From NCBI GenBank assembly GCA_965651935.1, contig CBFGTC010000008.1:13106-77105 (forward strand): a stretch of DNA of 64,000 nucleotides. The letters are read 5' to 3'. Below, in pieces: positions 1 to 9,339 of the stretch. Every line of letters begins with the position of its first letter. Position 1 is the first letter of the stretch. The notes beneath the pieces are model-generated. The model was not told the origin of the DNA, searched no databases, and was given only the letters and a program-made list of their open reading frames with translations. Source of the stretch: JAFEDN01 sp965651935 (GTDB lineage: Bacteria; Pseudomonadota; Gammaproteobacteria; Coxiellales; Coxiellaceae). A program made the translations under genes and the position numbers.

Positions 1-188
1 GATAACTTAATGAAAACATCCACGGCTTGGTCGGACTGATCATTAATTAAATAGCTTAAACCTTGAAAATAATCTCTGCGCAATTGATTAGACACTTGAG
101 ACGCTGCACCTCGGTCACGCTTGCCGACATACCAACCAAAGGTGGCTGCAATCGGCAAAAGTAAGAGATGTAACGCTCTAATGACCAC
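1..188 (-). CDS. lapB: LapB (YciM) lipopolysaccharide assembly protein, N-terminal fragment
   Basis: Only the first 62 codons are in the window; the gene runs off the left edge. The translation starts with one hydrophobic helix (HLLLLPIAATFGWYVG), then RDYFQGLSYLINDQSDQAVD. This matches LapB: a membrane anchor followed by TPR repeats, with the family hallmark RDYxxGxxxLxxxQxDKAVD. LapB sits in the inner membrane and works with FtsH to control LpxC turnover and LPS synthesis. I chose the GTG at 188 because AAAGGA lies 8 nt upstream. It follows rpsA on the same strand with about 50 bp between. In many relatives ihfB and lapA lie between the two; here they are absent. Confidence 0.85.
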   Translation of the reverse strand, partial: MVIRALHLLLLPIAATFGWYVGKRDRGAASQVSNQLRRDYFQGLSYLINDQSDQAVDVFIKL

Positions 189-202
189 AATGTTTATCCT
201 TT

Positions 203-223
203 GCCGGGACGGGATCTCCCGGC
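203..223. repeat. Intergenic hairpin between rpsA and lapB
   Basis: A perfect 7-bp inverted repeat, gccggga / tcccggc, with a 7-nt loop. It lies just upstream of the lapB ribosome binding site. No T-run follows it on the minus strand, so it is not a classic terminator. It may tune lapB expression or be one of several GGGA/TCCC hairpins seen in intergenic gaps of this window. Confidence 0.5.
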
Positions 224-237
224 GCACTGCTTATTAT

Positions 238-1908
238 TTATTCAGAAGATTCGTCGCCTTCCTTATTTTTCATTTGTTCTTTTAGCAAATCACCCAAAGT
301 GGTTTTGGTAGACTCCACTCCCATCGAGCTCTTAGTGGCCGGTTTGGATAGAGTGGCCTTGTGTGAAACCTGGAGTTGGCGACTTTTACGGTCAACACTA
401 ATGACTTTCACTTCGATCTTATCGCCTTCTTTCAGTTCTTCACGTAAATCTTCAATTCTTTGGTAGCTGTATTCGCTAATCCGTAATTGACCAAACACTT
501 GATCGGCTAATTGCACTGTCGCACGCTTCGCTTCAACGGCTGTTACGGTGGCTTCAAAAGAACCGTTTTTATCCTGGCCTTCCATAAATTCGGTGACCGG
601 GTCTTCTTCAAGCTGGCGGATACTAAGCGAAATTCGCTCACGGTCGGGGTCGATGGCCAAAATAACGGCGTCCACTTCTTCGCCTTTGCTGTATTTACGG
701 ACAGCTTGATCTCCGGGTTCATTCCAAGAGATGTCAGACAGGTGGATTAAGCCGTCAATGTCACCCTCCAAGCCTACAAAGATACCGAAATCGGTGATCG
801 AACGGATTTTCCCACGAACTTTTTCACCTTTTTGATGCTTGTCGGCAAATTCTTGCCATGGATTGGCTTTGCATTGTTTGATGCCTAAAGAAATACGGCG
901 GCGGTCTTCATCCACTTCCAGCACCATCACTTCTACTTCATCGCCTAATTGGACAACTTTGCTGGGATGGATATTTTTATTAGTCCAATCCATTTCCGTC
1001 ATGTGTACTAAACCTTCCACGCCTTCTTCTAATTCGACGAAACAACCATAATCGGTAATATTGCTGACCACGCCGAATATACGGGCATTTTTGGGATATC
1101 GGCGGGCAATATTTCTCCAGGGATCTTCCATCAATTGTTTCATACCCAAAGAGATTCGATTCTTGTCACGGTCAAATTTTAATATTTTGACTCGATGCTC
1201 TTCACCTACTTTCAATACTTCGCTAGGATGTTTGACTCGCTTCCAAGATATGTCGGTCACGTGTAACAGACCATCAATACCGCCTAAATCCAAGAAAGCG
1301 CCGTAATCGGTGATATTTTTAACAATACCGATCACTTCTTGACCTTCTTGCAATTCGTCTAAGCGGGCTTCTCTTTCAGCGCTGGTTTCGCGTTCTAAAA
1401 TTGCGCGTCGGGATAAAACCACGTTATTGCGCTTTTGATCCATTTTGATAATCTTAAACTCAAGGGTTTTGCCTTCTAAATACCCTGGATCGCGCACGGG
1501 TTTCACATCAACTAAAGATCCTGGCAAGAATGCGCGGACTGAATCAATTTCTACGGTAAATCCGCCTTTCACCCGTTCAATAATCGAACCACTAATGGGC
1601 TCACCACCTTGATAGGCTTTTTCTAATTCCAGCCATGTGCGGGCGCGGCGGGCTTTTTCACGAGATAAACGAGTTTCGCCAAAGCCATTTTCAACACTTT
1701 CAATGACAACATCGATGCTGTCGCCTACTGCGACATCTTCGTCGGAGAATTCATTGGCAGGGATAATTGCATCGGATTTTAAACCTGCATTGACGACGAC
1801 TTGACCCGGATTTAAAGCAATTACTTTAGCTCTCACCAAACTGCCAGGACGTAAATCGAGTTTAGCAATACTTTCTTCAAACAATTCGGCGAAATTTTCG
1901 TTCTTCAT
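238..1908 (-). CDS. rpsA: 30S ribosomal protein S1
   Basis: The 556-residue protein is almost the same length as E. coli S1 (557). It contains six S1/OB repeats in tandem, with recurring motifs such as ITDYGAFLDLGGIDGLLHVTD and ITDFGIFVGLEGDIDGLIHLS. S1 binds mRNA on the small subunit and promotes initiation on weakly structured or SD-poor messages. The gene lies downstream of cmk, as in most gammaproteobacteria, but has its own likely promoter and a structured leader. Translation starts MKNENFAELFEES, typical of the family. Identification is secure. Confidence 0.98.
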   Translation of the reverse strand: MKNENFAELFEESIAKLDLRPGSLVRAKVIALNPGQVVVNAGLKSDAIIPANEFSDEDVAVGDSIDVVIESVENGFGETRLSREKARRARTWLELEKAYQGGEPISGSIIERVKGGFTVEIDSVRAFLPGSLVDVKPVRDPGYLEGKTLEFKIIKMDQKRNNVVLSRRAILERETSAEREARLDELQEGQEVIGIVKNITDYGAFLDLGGIDGLLHVTDISWKRVKHPSEVLKVGEEHRVKILKFDRDKNRISLGMKQLMEDPWRNIARRYPKNARIFGVVSNITDYGCFVELEEGVEGLVHMTEMDWTNKNIHPSKVVQLGDEVEVMVLEVDEDRRRISLGIKQCKANPWQEFADKHQKGEKVRGKIRSITDFGIFVGLEGDIDGLIHLSDISWNEPGDQAVRKYSKGEEVDAVILAIDPDRERISLSIRQLEEDPVTEFMEGQDKNGSFEATVTAVEAKRATVQLADQVFGQLRISEYSYQRIEDLREELKEGDKIEVKVISVDRKSRQLQVSHKATLSKPATKSSMGVESTKTTLGDLLKEQMKNKEGDESSE

Positions 1909-1933
1909 ATAGACAGATACCTACCTATGGAGA

Positions 1934-1955
1934 CCATATTTCAATTGAAATATGG
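1934..1955. promoter_or_regulatory. 22-bp perfect palindrome in the rpsA leader
   Basis: The half-site ccatatttcaa is followed immediately by its exact reverse complement. It lies 26-47 nt upstream of the rpsA start codon on the minus strand. A second, weaker hairpin (cctct / agagg, 1972-1985) is a little further upstream in the same leader. S1 is known in E. coli to repress its own translation through a structured leader, so these stems are candidates for that role. The function is inferred. Confidence 0.5.
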
Positions 1956-2000
1956 GTTAATTTTAATTTAACCTCTATTCAGAGGACCCTAAATCTGGAG

Positions 2001-2029
2001 AAAATAGCACTGTTTCCATTTAAAGTCAA
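2001..2029 (-). promoter_or_regulatory. Candidate sigma-70 promoter for rpsA
   Basis: On the minus strand TTGACT (2029-2024) and TATTTT (2006-2001) are separated by exactly 17 bp. This would start transcription near 1994 and give a leader of about 85 nt carrying the hairpin at 1972-1985 and the palindrome at 1934-1955. It allows rpsA to be transcribed independently of cmk. Confidence 0.45.
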
Positions 2030-2106
2030 ATTACTCACCCCATTTCGGGGTAAATCATCTCAATTTAAATACACCTTTATATCGTAAGACAAAGCGCATT
2101 CTATCT

Positions 2107-2787
2107 TTATAATAAATCTAAAATTTTCTTAAATACCTGATCCACACTCAGATAATCGGTGTCGATCACTACCGCATCTCCCCCCGCTTGCAAAGGTGAT
2201 ACCTCCCGTTTACGGTCGCGTTCATCTCGGGAGATTAAATCCATGTTAATTTGATGGAAATCAGCTTTTATACCCAGTTTAAGTAATTGATTATATCTTC
2301 TTTGCGCTCTCACGTCGGCGCTGGCGGTAAGAAATATTTTTATTATGGCGTTGGGAAAAACTACAGTACCCATGTCACGTCCATCCGCCACTAAACCAGG
2401 AGGTTGGCGTAAATCGCGCTGTCTTTGTAGGAGAGCTTGGCGCAGAAAAGGCTTAATGGCCAATTCCGAGGCCATTTTGGCGCAGGCTTCGGTGCGGATG
2501 ACATTACTCACGTCATGGCCATCGCATAGCATGACGGCGCTGGTTTCATCGCTTTGCGCAGAAAAAGTGATTTTCAATCGAGAAAGTAAGCGGTCAACCT
2601 CTTCATCGTGTGTGGGCGGGATCTGATAATATAAAACCGCCCAAGCTATTATACGGTATAATGCTCCACTGTCTAACCAATGCCAATGTAAATGATTAGC
2701 TAGCTTTTGAGCAATAGTGCCCTTTCCACAACCACTGGGACCATCTATGGCGATAACGGGGACTGAATTTTCATCGAACATAGCCAC
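2107..2787 (-). CDS. cmk: Cytidylate kinase
   Basis: Phosphorylates CMP and dCMP to the diphosphates in the cytoplasm. A P-loop, GPSGCGKGT, lies at residues 16-24 and the family motif LVADGRDMGTVVFP in the middle of the protein. The length of 226 residues is normal. The GTG at 2787 or the ATG at 2781 could be the start; neither has a strong Shine-Dalgarno. The upstream zincin-like gene stops 1 nt before the GTG, so translational coupling is likely. The cmk-rpsA order is the usual one; aroA, which often precedes cmk, is not here. Confidence 0.96.
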   Translation of the reverse strand: MAMFDENSVPVIAIDGPSGCGKGTIAQKLANHLHWHWLDSGALYRIIAWAVLYYQIPPTHDEEVDRLLSRLKITFSAQSDETSAVMLCDGHDVSNVIRTEACAKMASELAIKPFLRQALLQRQRDLRQPPGLVADGRDMGTVVFPNAIIKIFLTASADVRAQRRYNQLLKLGIKADFHQINMDLISRDERDRKREVSPLQAGGDAVVIDTDYLSVDQVFKKILDLL

Positions 2788-2788
2788 A

Positions 2789-3580
2789 TTAAATCAAATA
2801 TTTGATATCTTTTAAATACGACTCAAGGCAAGCAACAAAGTGATTTAAATAGAAATCAAGCAACTCCGGGAATTGTTGTAGCCACTTTAAGGTTGATTTT
2901 TCTCCAGCTAATGCGGCAATCTGGGGAATTCTGACAATAATCTCCGAATGTCTGTTTTCAGGAGGATAGTTTTCAAATACTTGTTGCAACAACTGGAACA
3001 GTATTTGATTCTCCGGTGTTTCTAAACTCAAATTAGGTGCATGAGCTTGTAAACGATTTTGGGTGGCAGTCAGCACCCGCTCACACCATTTTTGAGTTTT
3101 TTCATCTTCCAAGTAATAAGGCCGGCTATGATTTTTAAACACTTCATAAGTAGCAAAGTGTGTCAGCTCATGGATAATGGTGGCGATGATAGAGTCAAAA
3201 TGAAAATTTTGGTTTAATTTGACCTGCACTAAACTGCTATGGCGTATGTAAGTCCCTTTAGTCAAAGCAGTGTTTTCTATTAATTCATAATTGTGTTCAT
3301 CTAGACAGAGTATCAGCAAGCGCGGCATACCGGGGGTGCTAAGAGAGTGTTTGCCTTTAGCCGCTATCGCCAATACCTGTAATAAAGATTTTAACAAGGT
3401 ATTTTTGTATAAACGTTTAAATTTTTTAGCGGGTAGTTTGGCGCGAAACGTTGGATTTTCAACCAGAATTTGCGAGGCAATAATGTTAGGGATAGTATTG
3501 TATTTACGTTGAAGCTGCGCAGAAGGATTATTGATCTTCTCAAATAAAATACGGGCTTTAATTTCAATCGCCTGCTCCAA
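2789..3580 (-). CDS. Uncharacterised zincin-like protein with HELTH motif
   Basis: 263 residues that I do not recognise as a named family. The clearest feature is HELTH at residues 137-141, an HExxH zinc-protease signature set in a hydrophobic helix (DSIIATIIHELTHFATYEVF). Acidic residues about 20 downstream (YLEDE, 156-160) or H151 could supply a third metal ligand. The N-terminal region is basic and rich in Lys/Leu; the C-terminal 80 residues look helical. There is no signal peptide or membrane segment, so it is cytosolic or exported by another route. It sits between serC and cmk in the slot often held by aroA, and ends 1 nt before cmk. A real gene is likely given this packing; the peptidase role is inferred from HExxH alone. 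Confidence 0.65.
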   Translation of the reverse strand: MEQAIEIKARILFEKINNPSAQLQRKYNTIPNIIASQILVENPTFRAKLPAKKFKRLYKNTLLKSLLQVLAIAAKGKHSLSTPGMPRLLILCLDEHNYELIENTALTKGTYIRHSSLVQVKLNQNFHFDSIIATIIHELTHFATYEVFKNHSRPYYLEDEKTQKWCERVLTATQNRLQAHAPNLSLETPENQILFQLLQQVFENYPPENRHSEIIVRIPQIAALAGEKSTLKWLQQFPELLDFYLNHFVACLESYLKDIKYLI

Positions 3581-3691
3581 ATCTCTCCTCCTAAATCAAT
3601 AAATTATTCATTTTAATGGATAATCCTTAAGAGGGAATTAAATTTTAATGGATTTTATGTTGGAGCTTTCATTCACAATTTTTATAAAAAT

Positions 3692-4777
3692 TTATGAGCT
3701 TACCCTGTTTTGGAAAGCTTGCATAAATTCAATGAGCGCATCGACTCCACTTTCCGGCATGGCGTTATATAGACTGGCGCGAATACCTCCTAAGCTGCTA
3801 TGCCCTTTTAATCCGATTAAGCCGGCTTTGGCAGCCTCTTGCGCAAAAAGCTGTTCTTTCTGTGGGTCTGGGAGAAAAAATATCACATTCATGCGTGAGC
3901 GACAGGCCAAAGCGACAGGATTTGAATAAATCTGGCTTTGATCTATAAAGCGGTATAATTTCTCACTTTTACGTTGATTACGTTGTTGGATCGCCGCTAA
4001 ACCGCCTTGCGTTTTTAACCACTTCAGCGTTAACCCTGCCATATACCAAGGATATACCGGTGGGGTGTTATAGAGAGAATTATTTTTTACTTGCAGCGCA
4101 TAATTGAAAATAGAGGGCGTGACAGAGGAAGCCGTCCTGGAAACTAAATCATCACGGATAATGACTAAAGTCACTCCGGCAATGCCTATATTTTTTTGAG
4201 CACCCGCGTAAATAAGACCGAAACGATTGATGTCGAGTGGCCGGGAAAATATGCTAGAACTCATATCGCAAATTAAAGGAACCTCACCGCTATCCGGGGG
4301 TTGGGGAAACTCTACCCCGTGTACTGTTTCATTATCAGTGTAATGTAAATAAGCGGATTGTCTAAAATCCAACCAGTCTGGCAGAACAGGAATTTGGGTA
4401 TATTGAGTATCGCTGGCATCGGCAACGATCTGGACTGAAGAATAGCGTTTCGCTTCTTCAGCCGCCATTTTCCCCCACAAACCGGTAATCACATAAGCAG
4501 TTTGGTGATTTTGAGCCGCTAAGTTTAAGGGGACTGCTGCGAATTGACCTCGAGCACCCCCACTAAGAAATAAAATTCGATAATTGGATGGCAAATTGAA
4601 AAGTTCGCGACAATCTTGTTCAATTTCTTCTATTAAATTGAGAAAATCACGGCCTCGGTGGGAAACTTCCATCACCGAAACCCCTAAACCACGCCAATTG
4701 AAAAACTCAGCATGGGCTTGTTTCAAGACTTCAGCGGAAACCATGGAGGGGCCCGCACTGAAATTATAAATTGACAT
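3692..4777 (-). CDS. serC: Phosphoserine aminotransferase
   Basis: A PLP-dependent class V aminotransferase. It converts 3-phosphohydroxypyruvate and glutamate to phosphoserine, and also acts in PLP synthesis. The PLP lysine is K195 in AGAQKNIGIAG. The N-terminus NFSAGPSMVS and the segment LFLSGGARGQFAAVP are typical. The 361-residue length matches E. coli SerC. It lies downstream of gyrA on the same strand with a 115-bp gap that holds no gene; the gyrA-serC order is conserved in gammaproteobacteria. Confidence 0.97.
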   Translation of the reverse strand: MSIYNFSAGPSMVSAEVLKQAHAEFFNWRGLGVSVMEVSHRGRDFLNLIEEIEQDCRELFNLPSNYRILFLSGGARGQFAAVPLNLAAQNHQTAYVITGLWGKMAAEEAKRYSSVQIVADASDTQYTQIPVLPDWLDFRQSAYLHYTDNETVHGVEFPQPPDSGEVPLICDMSSSIFSRPLDINRFGLIYAGAQKNIGIAGVTLVIIRDDLVSRTASSVTPSIFNYALQVKNNSLYNTPPVYPWYMAGLTLKWLKTQGGLAAIQQRNQRKSEKLYRFIDQSQIYSNPVALACRSRMNVIFFLPDPQKEQLFAQEAAKAGLIGLKGHSSLGGIRASLYNAMPESGVDALIEFMQAFQNRVSS

Positions 4778-4892
4778 TAGCCATCTCCAGGATAGATATT
4801 TTTAACGCAGACGGCCAGGCATTGGCAGTGAAAATCGCCATTCTCTCGTTAGAAATAGGCAAAAATTCCGAGAAGGATTGAACAAACATTTC

Positions 4893-7427
4893 TTATTCTA
4901 TGACCCCACGGACGGATTCAATGCCCACTAATTGTTCAGCTGAATTAAGATTGATGAGGCGCACGCCCTGTGTATTACGGCCTAGGACAGACACTTCAGC
5001 GACACGAATACGCACCAAGGTCCCTTGATCGCTGATCAATAATACCTCATCGTCGTCGCGAACTTGAGTAGCAGCCACCACTTTGCCATTGCGTTCATTC
5101 ACCTGGATGGCGCGAACCCCTTGACCACCGCGTCCAATCGAGCGGTAATCTTCAAGGCAGGTGCGTTGGCCATAACCGTTGGCCGTTGCCGTCAATAAAG
5201 TGCATTGTTCATCCACTATAATCAAAGTCATGACTTTTTGATCTCTTTGAAGCTTCATCCCTCGAATTCCTCGGGCAGTCCGGCCCATTGGTCTCACGGT
5301 CGCTTCAGGGAAACGAATGGCCTTACCTTCATCACTAACCAGCATAACTTCACATTGCCCGTGGGTGATACCGGCGCCGATTAAGCAATCCCCATCGTTT
5401 AATTCCAAAGCTACTTTACCGCCATTACGCACTTTGGCAAAATCGCTTAAGGCCACTTTTTTTACCAAACCTTGTTGGGTAGCCATAAAAACAAAATGCT
5501 CGGCCTCAAATTTTTTCACCGGCAAAATAGTTGAAATTTGTTCATCTTTTGCCAAAGGTAATAAATTGACCACTGGTCTGCCCCGTGAGGCGCGCCCTCC
5601 TTCAGGAACTTCGAATACCCTTAAGCTATATACTTTGCCTTGTGTAGAAAAACACAAAATGGTGTCATGGGAATTGGCCACCAAAATATTTTTAATAAAA
5701 TCTTGATCTTTGACGGCCGTTGCGGCTTTTCCACGTCCGCCGCGGTGTTGTGCTTCGTAACTATCTAAAGATTGCGACTTAATGTAGCCCTCTTGGGATA
5801 ATGTCACGACTAAATCTTGTTCAACAATCAAATCTTCATGGGTTAAATCTTCGTGATTATCTAAAATCACAGTACGGCGAGTATCACCAAACTGTTCTTT
5901 TACTTGTGCTAACTCATCGTGTATGACGCGATGCAATTCATCAGGGTCAGATAAAATTTTAATGAAATCCCCTATGGCTATGATGATTTCTTGATATTCA
6001 GCATAAATTTTTTCTTGCTCTAAGCCGGTGAGGCGGTGCAAACGCAAATCTAAAATGGCTTGGGCCTGGACGGGAGATAAGCGGTAAATTTGATCCTGTA
6101 ATCCAAATTCGGCGCCAAGCGTTTCGGGACGGGTTTGCTCTGAGCCGCTTCGATTCAGTAGTTGAATCACACTGCCAGCGGCCCAGTCTCGTTGAATTAA
6201 AGCTTCTTTGGCTTCGATCGAATTTTTGGAGGATTTAATTAAAGCAATGACGGGATCGATGTTGGTCAGGGCCACTGCCAATCCTTCTAAAATATGAGCT
6301 CGGTCGCGAGCTTTCCGCAATTCATAAATGGTGCGGCGAGTGACTACTTCACGACGATGTTGTAAAAAGGCATTGAGCAGCTGCTTAAGATTGAGTAGCT
6401 TAGGTTGACCATTATCCAAAGCCACCATGTTAATGCCAAATACCACTTGAAGCTGGGTGTGTTTATATAAATTATTTAGGACAACCTCGGGCTGGTCTCC
6501 ACGGCGCACTTCAATGACCATGCGCATACCTTCTTTATCGGATTCATCGCGTAAAGCCGTGATGCCTTCAATTTCTTTATCTCTGACCATTTCGCCGATT
6601 CGTTCCAACAATCGAGCTTTATTCACTTGGTAGGGTAATTCATGGACGATGATGGAAGCCTTGCCGCCTGAATCTTCCATTTCTATTTCGGCTTTAGCGC
6701 GCAAAAAAATGCGCCCTCTGCCCGTTTTATAGGCTTGCACTATGCCAGCCCTGCCGTTAATGATACCTGCGGTGGGAAAATCCGGGCCGGGAACATAACG
6801 CATCAAATCGGATAATTCTAAATCGGGATTGTCTACCAAGGCTAAGCAGGCATCGATGATTTCATTTAAATTATGCGGGGGGATATTGGTGGCCATGCCC
6901 ACGGCAATACCGGAAGATCCATTAATTAATAAATTCGGCGCTCGGGTGGGCAATACGATAGGGATTTGTTCGGAACCATCGTAATTGGGGGAAAAATCTA
7001 CCGTCTCTTTGTCCAAATCGGCCAATAGAGTATGCGCAAATTGGGACATACGGATTTCGGTGTAACGCATAGCGGCAGGAGCGTCACCATCGACTGACCC
7101 GAAATTACCCTGACCATCGACTAATAAATATCGCAGGCTAAAAGGCTGGGCCATACGAACGATAGTGTCATACACCGCCGTGTCACCGTGAGGGTGGTAT
7201 TTACCTATCACATCCCCCACGATACGAGCGGATTTTTTGTAAGGTTTATTCCAGTCATTACCTAATTCGCCCATGGCAAATAACACCCGTCTATGTACGG
7301 GTTTTAAGCCATCTCGCACATCCGGCAGAGCCCGGCCTACAATTACACTCATGGCATAGTCTAAATAAGACTGCTTAAGTTCGTCTTCGATAGTAATGGA
7401 GGTAATTTCTTTGGCGAGTTGAGTCAT
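4893..7427 (-). CDS. gyrA: DNA gyrase subunit A
   Basis: The ATP-dependent supercoiling topoisomerase breakage-reunion subunit, 844 residues. The catalytic tyrosine is Y122 (AMRYTEIRMS). The quinolone region reads HPHGDTAVYD, with Thr83 and Asp87; Thr at 83 is natural in several gammaproteobacteria, so no resistance change is evident. The C-terminal beta-pinwheel begins with a GyrA box, QHRGGRG, a slight variant of QRRGGKG. It starts 46 bp after the host-attachment-type gene on the same strand. Confidence 0.99.
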   Translation of the reverse strand: MTQLAKEITSITIEDELKQSYLDYAMSVIVGRALPDVRDGLKPVHRRVLFAMGELGNDWNKPYKKSARIVGDVIGKYHPHGDTAVYDTIVRMAQPFSLRYLLVDGQGNFGSVDGDAPAAMRYTEIRMSQFAHTLLADLDKETVDFSPNYDGSEQIPIVLPTRAPNLLINGSSGIAVGMATNIPPHNLNEIIDACLALVDNPDLELSDLMRYVPGPDFPTAGIINGRAGIVQAYKTGRGRIFLRAKAEIEMEDSGGKASIIVHELPYQVNKARLLERIGEMVRDKEIEGITALRDESDKEGMRMVIEVRRGDQPEVVLNNLYKHTQLQVVFGINMVALDNGQPKLLNLKQLLNAFLQHRREVVTRRTIYELRKARDRAHILEGLAVALTNIDPVIALIKSSKNSIEAKEALIQRDWAAGSVIQLLNRSGSEQTRPETLGAEFGLQDQIYRLSPVQAQAILDLRLHRLTGLEQEKIYAEYQEIIIAIGDFIKILSDPDELHRVIHDELAQVKEQFGDTRRTVILDNHEDLTHEDLIVEQDLVVTLSQEGYIKSQSLDSYEAQHRGGRGKAATAVKDQDFIKNILVANSHDTILCFSTQGKVYSLRVFEVPEGGRASRGRPVVNLLPLAKDEQISTILPVKKFEAEHFVFMATQQGLVKKVALSDFAKVRNGGKVALELNDGDCLIGAGITHGQCEVMLVSDEGKAIRFPEATVRPMGRTARGIRGMKLQRDQKVMTLIIVDEQCTLLTATANGYGQRTCLEDYRSIGRGGQGVRAIQVNERNGKVVAATQVRDDDEVLLISDQGTLVRIRVAEVSVLGRNTQGVRLINLNSAEQLVGIESVRGVIE

Positions 7428-7473
7428 ATGGAGTTTATTTTAACACAATTCAAGTTGTTATCACAGAAGGGCC

Positions 7474-7911
7474 TTATTTTAAATCCAATATTTTGATCAA
7501 AGAATGTGGCTTTTCCAAGGTATAGTCCTTTTGAATTTCTTTAATTGGCGCATTTTTCAATGAACGATGATTAATACCATTTCTCATAAAACCGAGAAAT
7601 GGCGGAGCGGCAATGAGTATTAATTCTTGAAATTGGTGATTATTCCAACCCTCTTCCAATTTAGCGCACAATTCACGTGCAAACAATTCAGCTTCGTGTT
7701 TATGAGGGTCCGTGGGTTCTGCAAAGTCGCCGTGACCCCCAGAACTTTGATACTCACCCAAGCGATCAGAAACCAAATCTCGATCCGGCTTCCGGCTCTC
7801 TGGATGTTCAAACTCACCTAGGATAGGAAGGCTGGGCTTGGTATTGCTCGGAGTATATCCATATAGAGCCGCACGACTGGCGTTAGCGACTAAAATCCAA
7901 ATTTTTTCCAT
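7474..7911 (-). CDS. Host attachment family protein
   Basis: 145 residues starting KIWILVANASRAALYGY. This is the N-terminal signature of the family annotated as 'protein required for attachment to host cells', after the Agrobacterium gene. The middle has a run of HEAELFARELC and the C-terminal half LILIAAPPFLGFMR, resembling an RNase-H-like or eRF1-like fold. No signal peptide is present, so a cytosolic role is likely despite the name, and the biochemical function is unknown. It precedes gyrA and is divergent from mtaD (81 bp apart). Confidence 0.75.
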   Translation of the reverse strand: MEKIWILVANASRAALYGYTPSNTKPSLPILGEFEHPESRKPDRDLVSDRLGEYQSSGGHGDFAEPTDPHKHEAELFARELCAKLEEGWNNHQFQELILIAAPPFLGFMRNGINHRSLKNAPIKEIQKDYTLEKPHSLIKILDLK

Positions 7912-7992
7912 AATAATGAAGCTCCACTTTACTTAAAATTGCAAAATTCGTAGTATACAGCAATTCCCAAGTAAGAGCGAGGCATGCCATTT

Positions 7993-9339
7993 ATGAAGAA
8001 TCAGCAAAACATCGACATGATCATTCATGCGCGCTGGATTTTACCCATGTCTGCCGACCCTGCGGTGTTAGAAAATCACTCCATTGCCATTGCCGGTGAA
8101 CGTATTGTGGGCATCCTCCCCACTGGCATTGCAAAACAACAATGGCGTGCCGCTCAAGAATTACAACGCCACGATCACGTGATTATGCCCGGCTTGGTTA
8201 ATGCCCACGCTCATACTCCTTGTAACTTATTTCGCGGATTAGCTGACGATTTGCCTTTGATGGACTGGCTGAAAAATCATATCTGGCCTGCGGAAGGCCT
8301 TATCCTAAATCCAGAATCCGTCGCAGACTTTATGTATATGGCTATCCTAGAACTTTTGCGTGGCGGAGTAACTTGTTTTTGCGATCACTTTTTCTTCCAC
8401 GACACTGCTGCTAAAGTGGTGAAAGAAACGGGGGTGCGCGCTAATATTGCCCTATGGATTGGCAATGTTCCCACTGTTTGGGGCAAGAACGAAGCGGAAT
8501 ATTTTGCTAAAGCAGAAAATACGCTAAACGCCTCCACTCCAGATCCACGGATCAGTTGGTCATTAGGGCCACACAGCCCTTATATGGTGACGCCCGAGGC
8601 TTTTAAAAAAATTAAAAATTTATCTGAACAATTTAATATTCCTATTCATCTGCATTTGCACGAAACTCAAGCTGAAATAGATGAAAGCCTGGCTAAATAT
8701 GGTAAAAGGCCAATAGAATGGCTGAATGAATTGGGACTTATTTCACCTAAACTGATTGGGATACACATGACCCAATTGACACCTCAAGAAATTGAACTGG
8801 TGGCGGCTAGCGGCATGTCTATCGTTCATTGTCCTGAATCCAATTTAAAATTAGCCAGCGGATTCGCTCCTATCCATGAGTTGCTTTCTGCGGGAGTTAA
8901 CGTGGCGATTGGCACGGATGGGGCTGGCAGCAATAACGATTTGGATATGTTTGGAGAATTGCAGACTGCCGCGTTGTTATGTAAAGGTTTGAGTCGCTCT
9001 CCCACCGCTCTTCCTGCTTATCAAGCTTTGCAGATGGCCACGATCCAGGGCGCCAAAGCGTTTGGTTTGGACCACGAAATTGGCTCATTGGAGTCAGGTA
9101 AAGTTGCGGATATTATCAGCGTTGATTTAAGTTCTTACTTGACCCAGCCTGTTTATAATCCTATTTCGCATTTGGCCTATGCTGTCAATCGCTTACAAGT
9201 CAGCGATGTTTGGGTGGCAGGGAAACAATTGTTAAATAAAGGGGAATTCACCGAAATGGACCCTCAGGAAATCATTCGCAAATCCCAGCATTGGGTTGAA
9301 AAGGCGATGCCTTTCCGCTCCCAAGCCAGCACTTATTAA
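7993..9339 (+). CDS. mtaD: 5-methylthioadenosine/S-adenosylhomocysteine deaminase-type amidohydrolase
   Basis: A TRZ/ATZ-family metal-dependent amidohydrolase that deaminates MTA/SAH or a related compound in nucleoside salvage. Metal-ligand motifs are visible: GLVNAHAHTP early, HLHLHETQAE in the middle and GTDGAGSNNDLDM later. I prefer the ATG at 7993 (MKNQQNIDM), because GCGAGG lies about 10 nt upstream. The in-frame ATG at 7984 would have that SD one base away. From 7993 the protein is 448 residues, normal for the family. It ends exactly where the convergent gene at 9340 ends, with no spacer. Substrate assignment is by family, not proven. Confidence 0.88.
   Translation: MKNQQNIDMIIHARWILPMSADPAVLENHSIAIAGERIVGILPTGIAKQQWRAAQELQRHDHVIMPGLVNAHAHTPCNLFRGLADDLPLMDWLKNHIWPAEGLILNPESVADFMYMAILELLRGGVTCFCDHFFFHDTAAKVVKETGVRANIALWIGNVPTVWGKNEAEYFAKAENTLNASTPDPRISWSLGPHSPYMVTPEAFKKIKNLSEQFNIPIHLHLHETQAEIDESLAKYGKRPIEWLNELGLISPKLIGIHMTQLTPQEIELVAASGMSIVHCPESNLKLASGFAPIHELLSAGVNVAIGTDGAGSNNDLDMFGELQTAALLCKGLSRSPTALPAYQALQMATIQGAKAFGLDHEIGSLESGKVADIISVDLSSYLTQPVYNPISHLAYAVNRLQVSDVWVAGKQLLNKGEFTEMDPQEIIRKSQHWVEKAMPFRSQASTY

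Noticed and set aside
511..1306. Several plus-strand frames of 70-81 residues within rpsA
   Set aside because: Antisense shadows of the repeated S1 domains, without family features.
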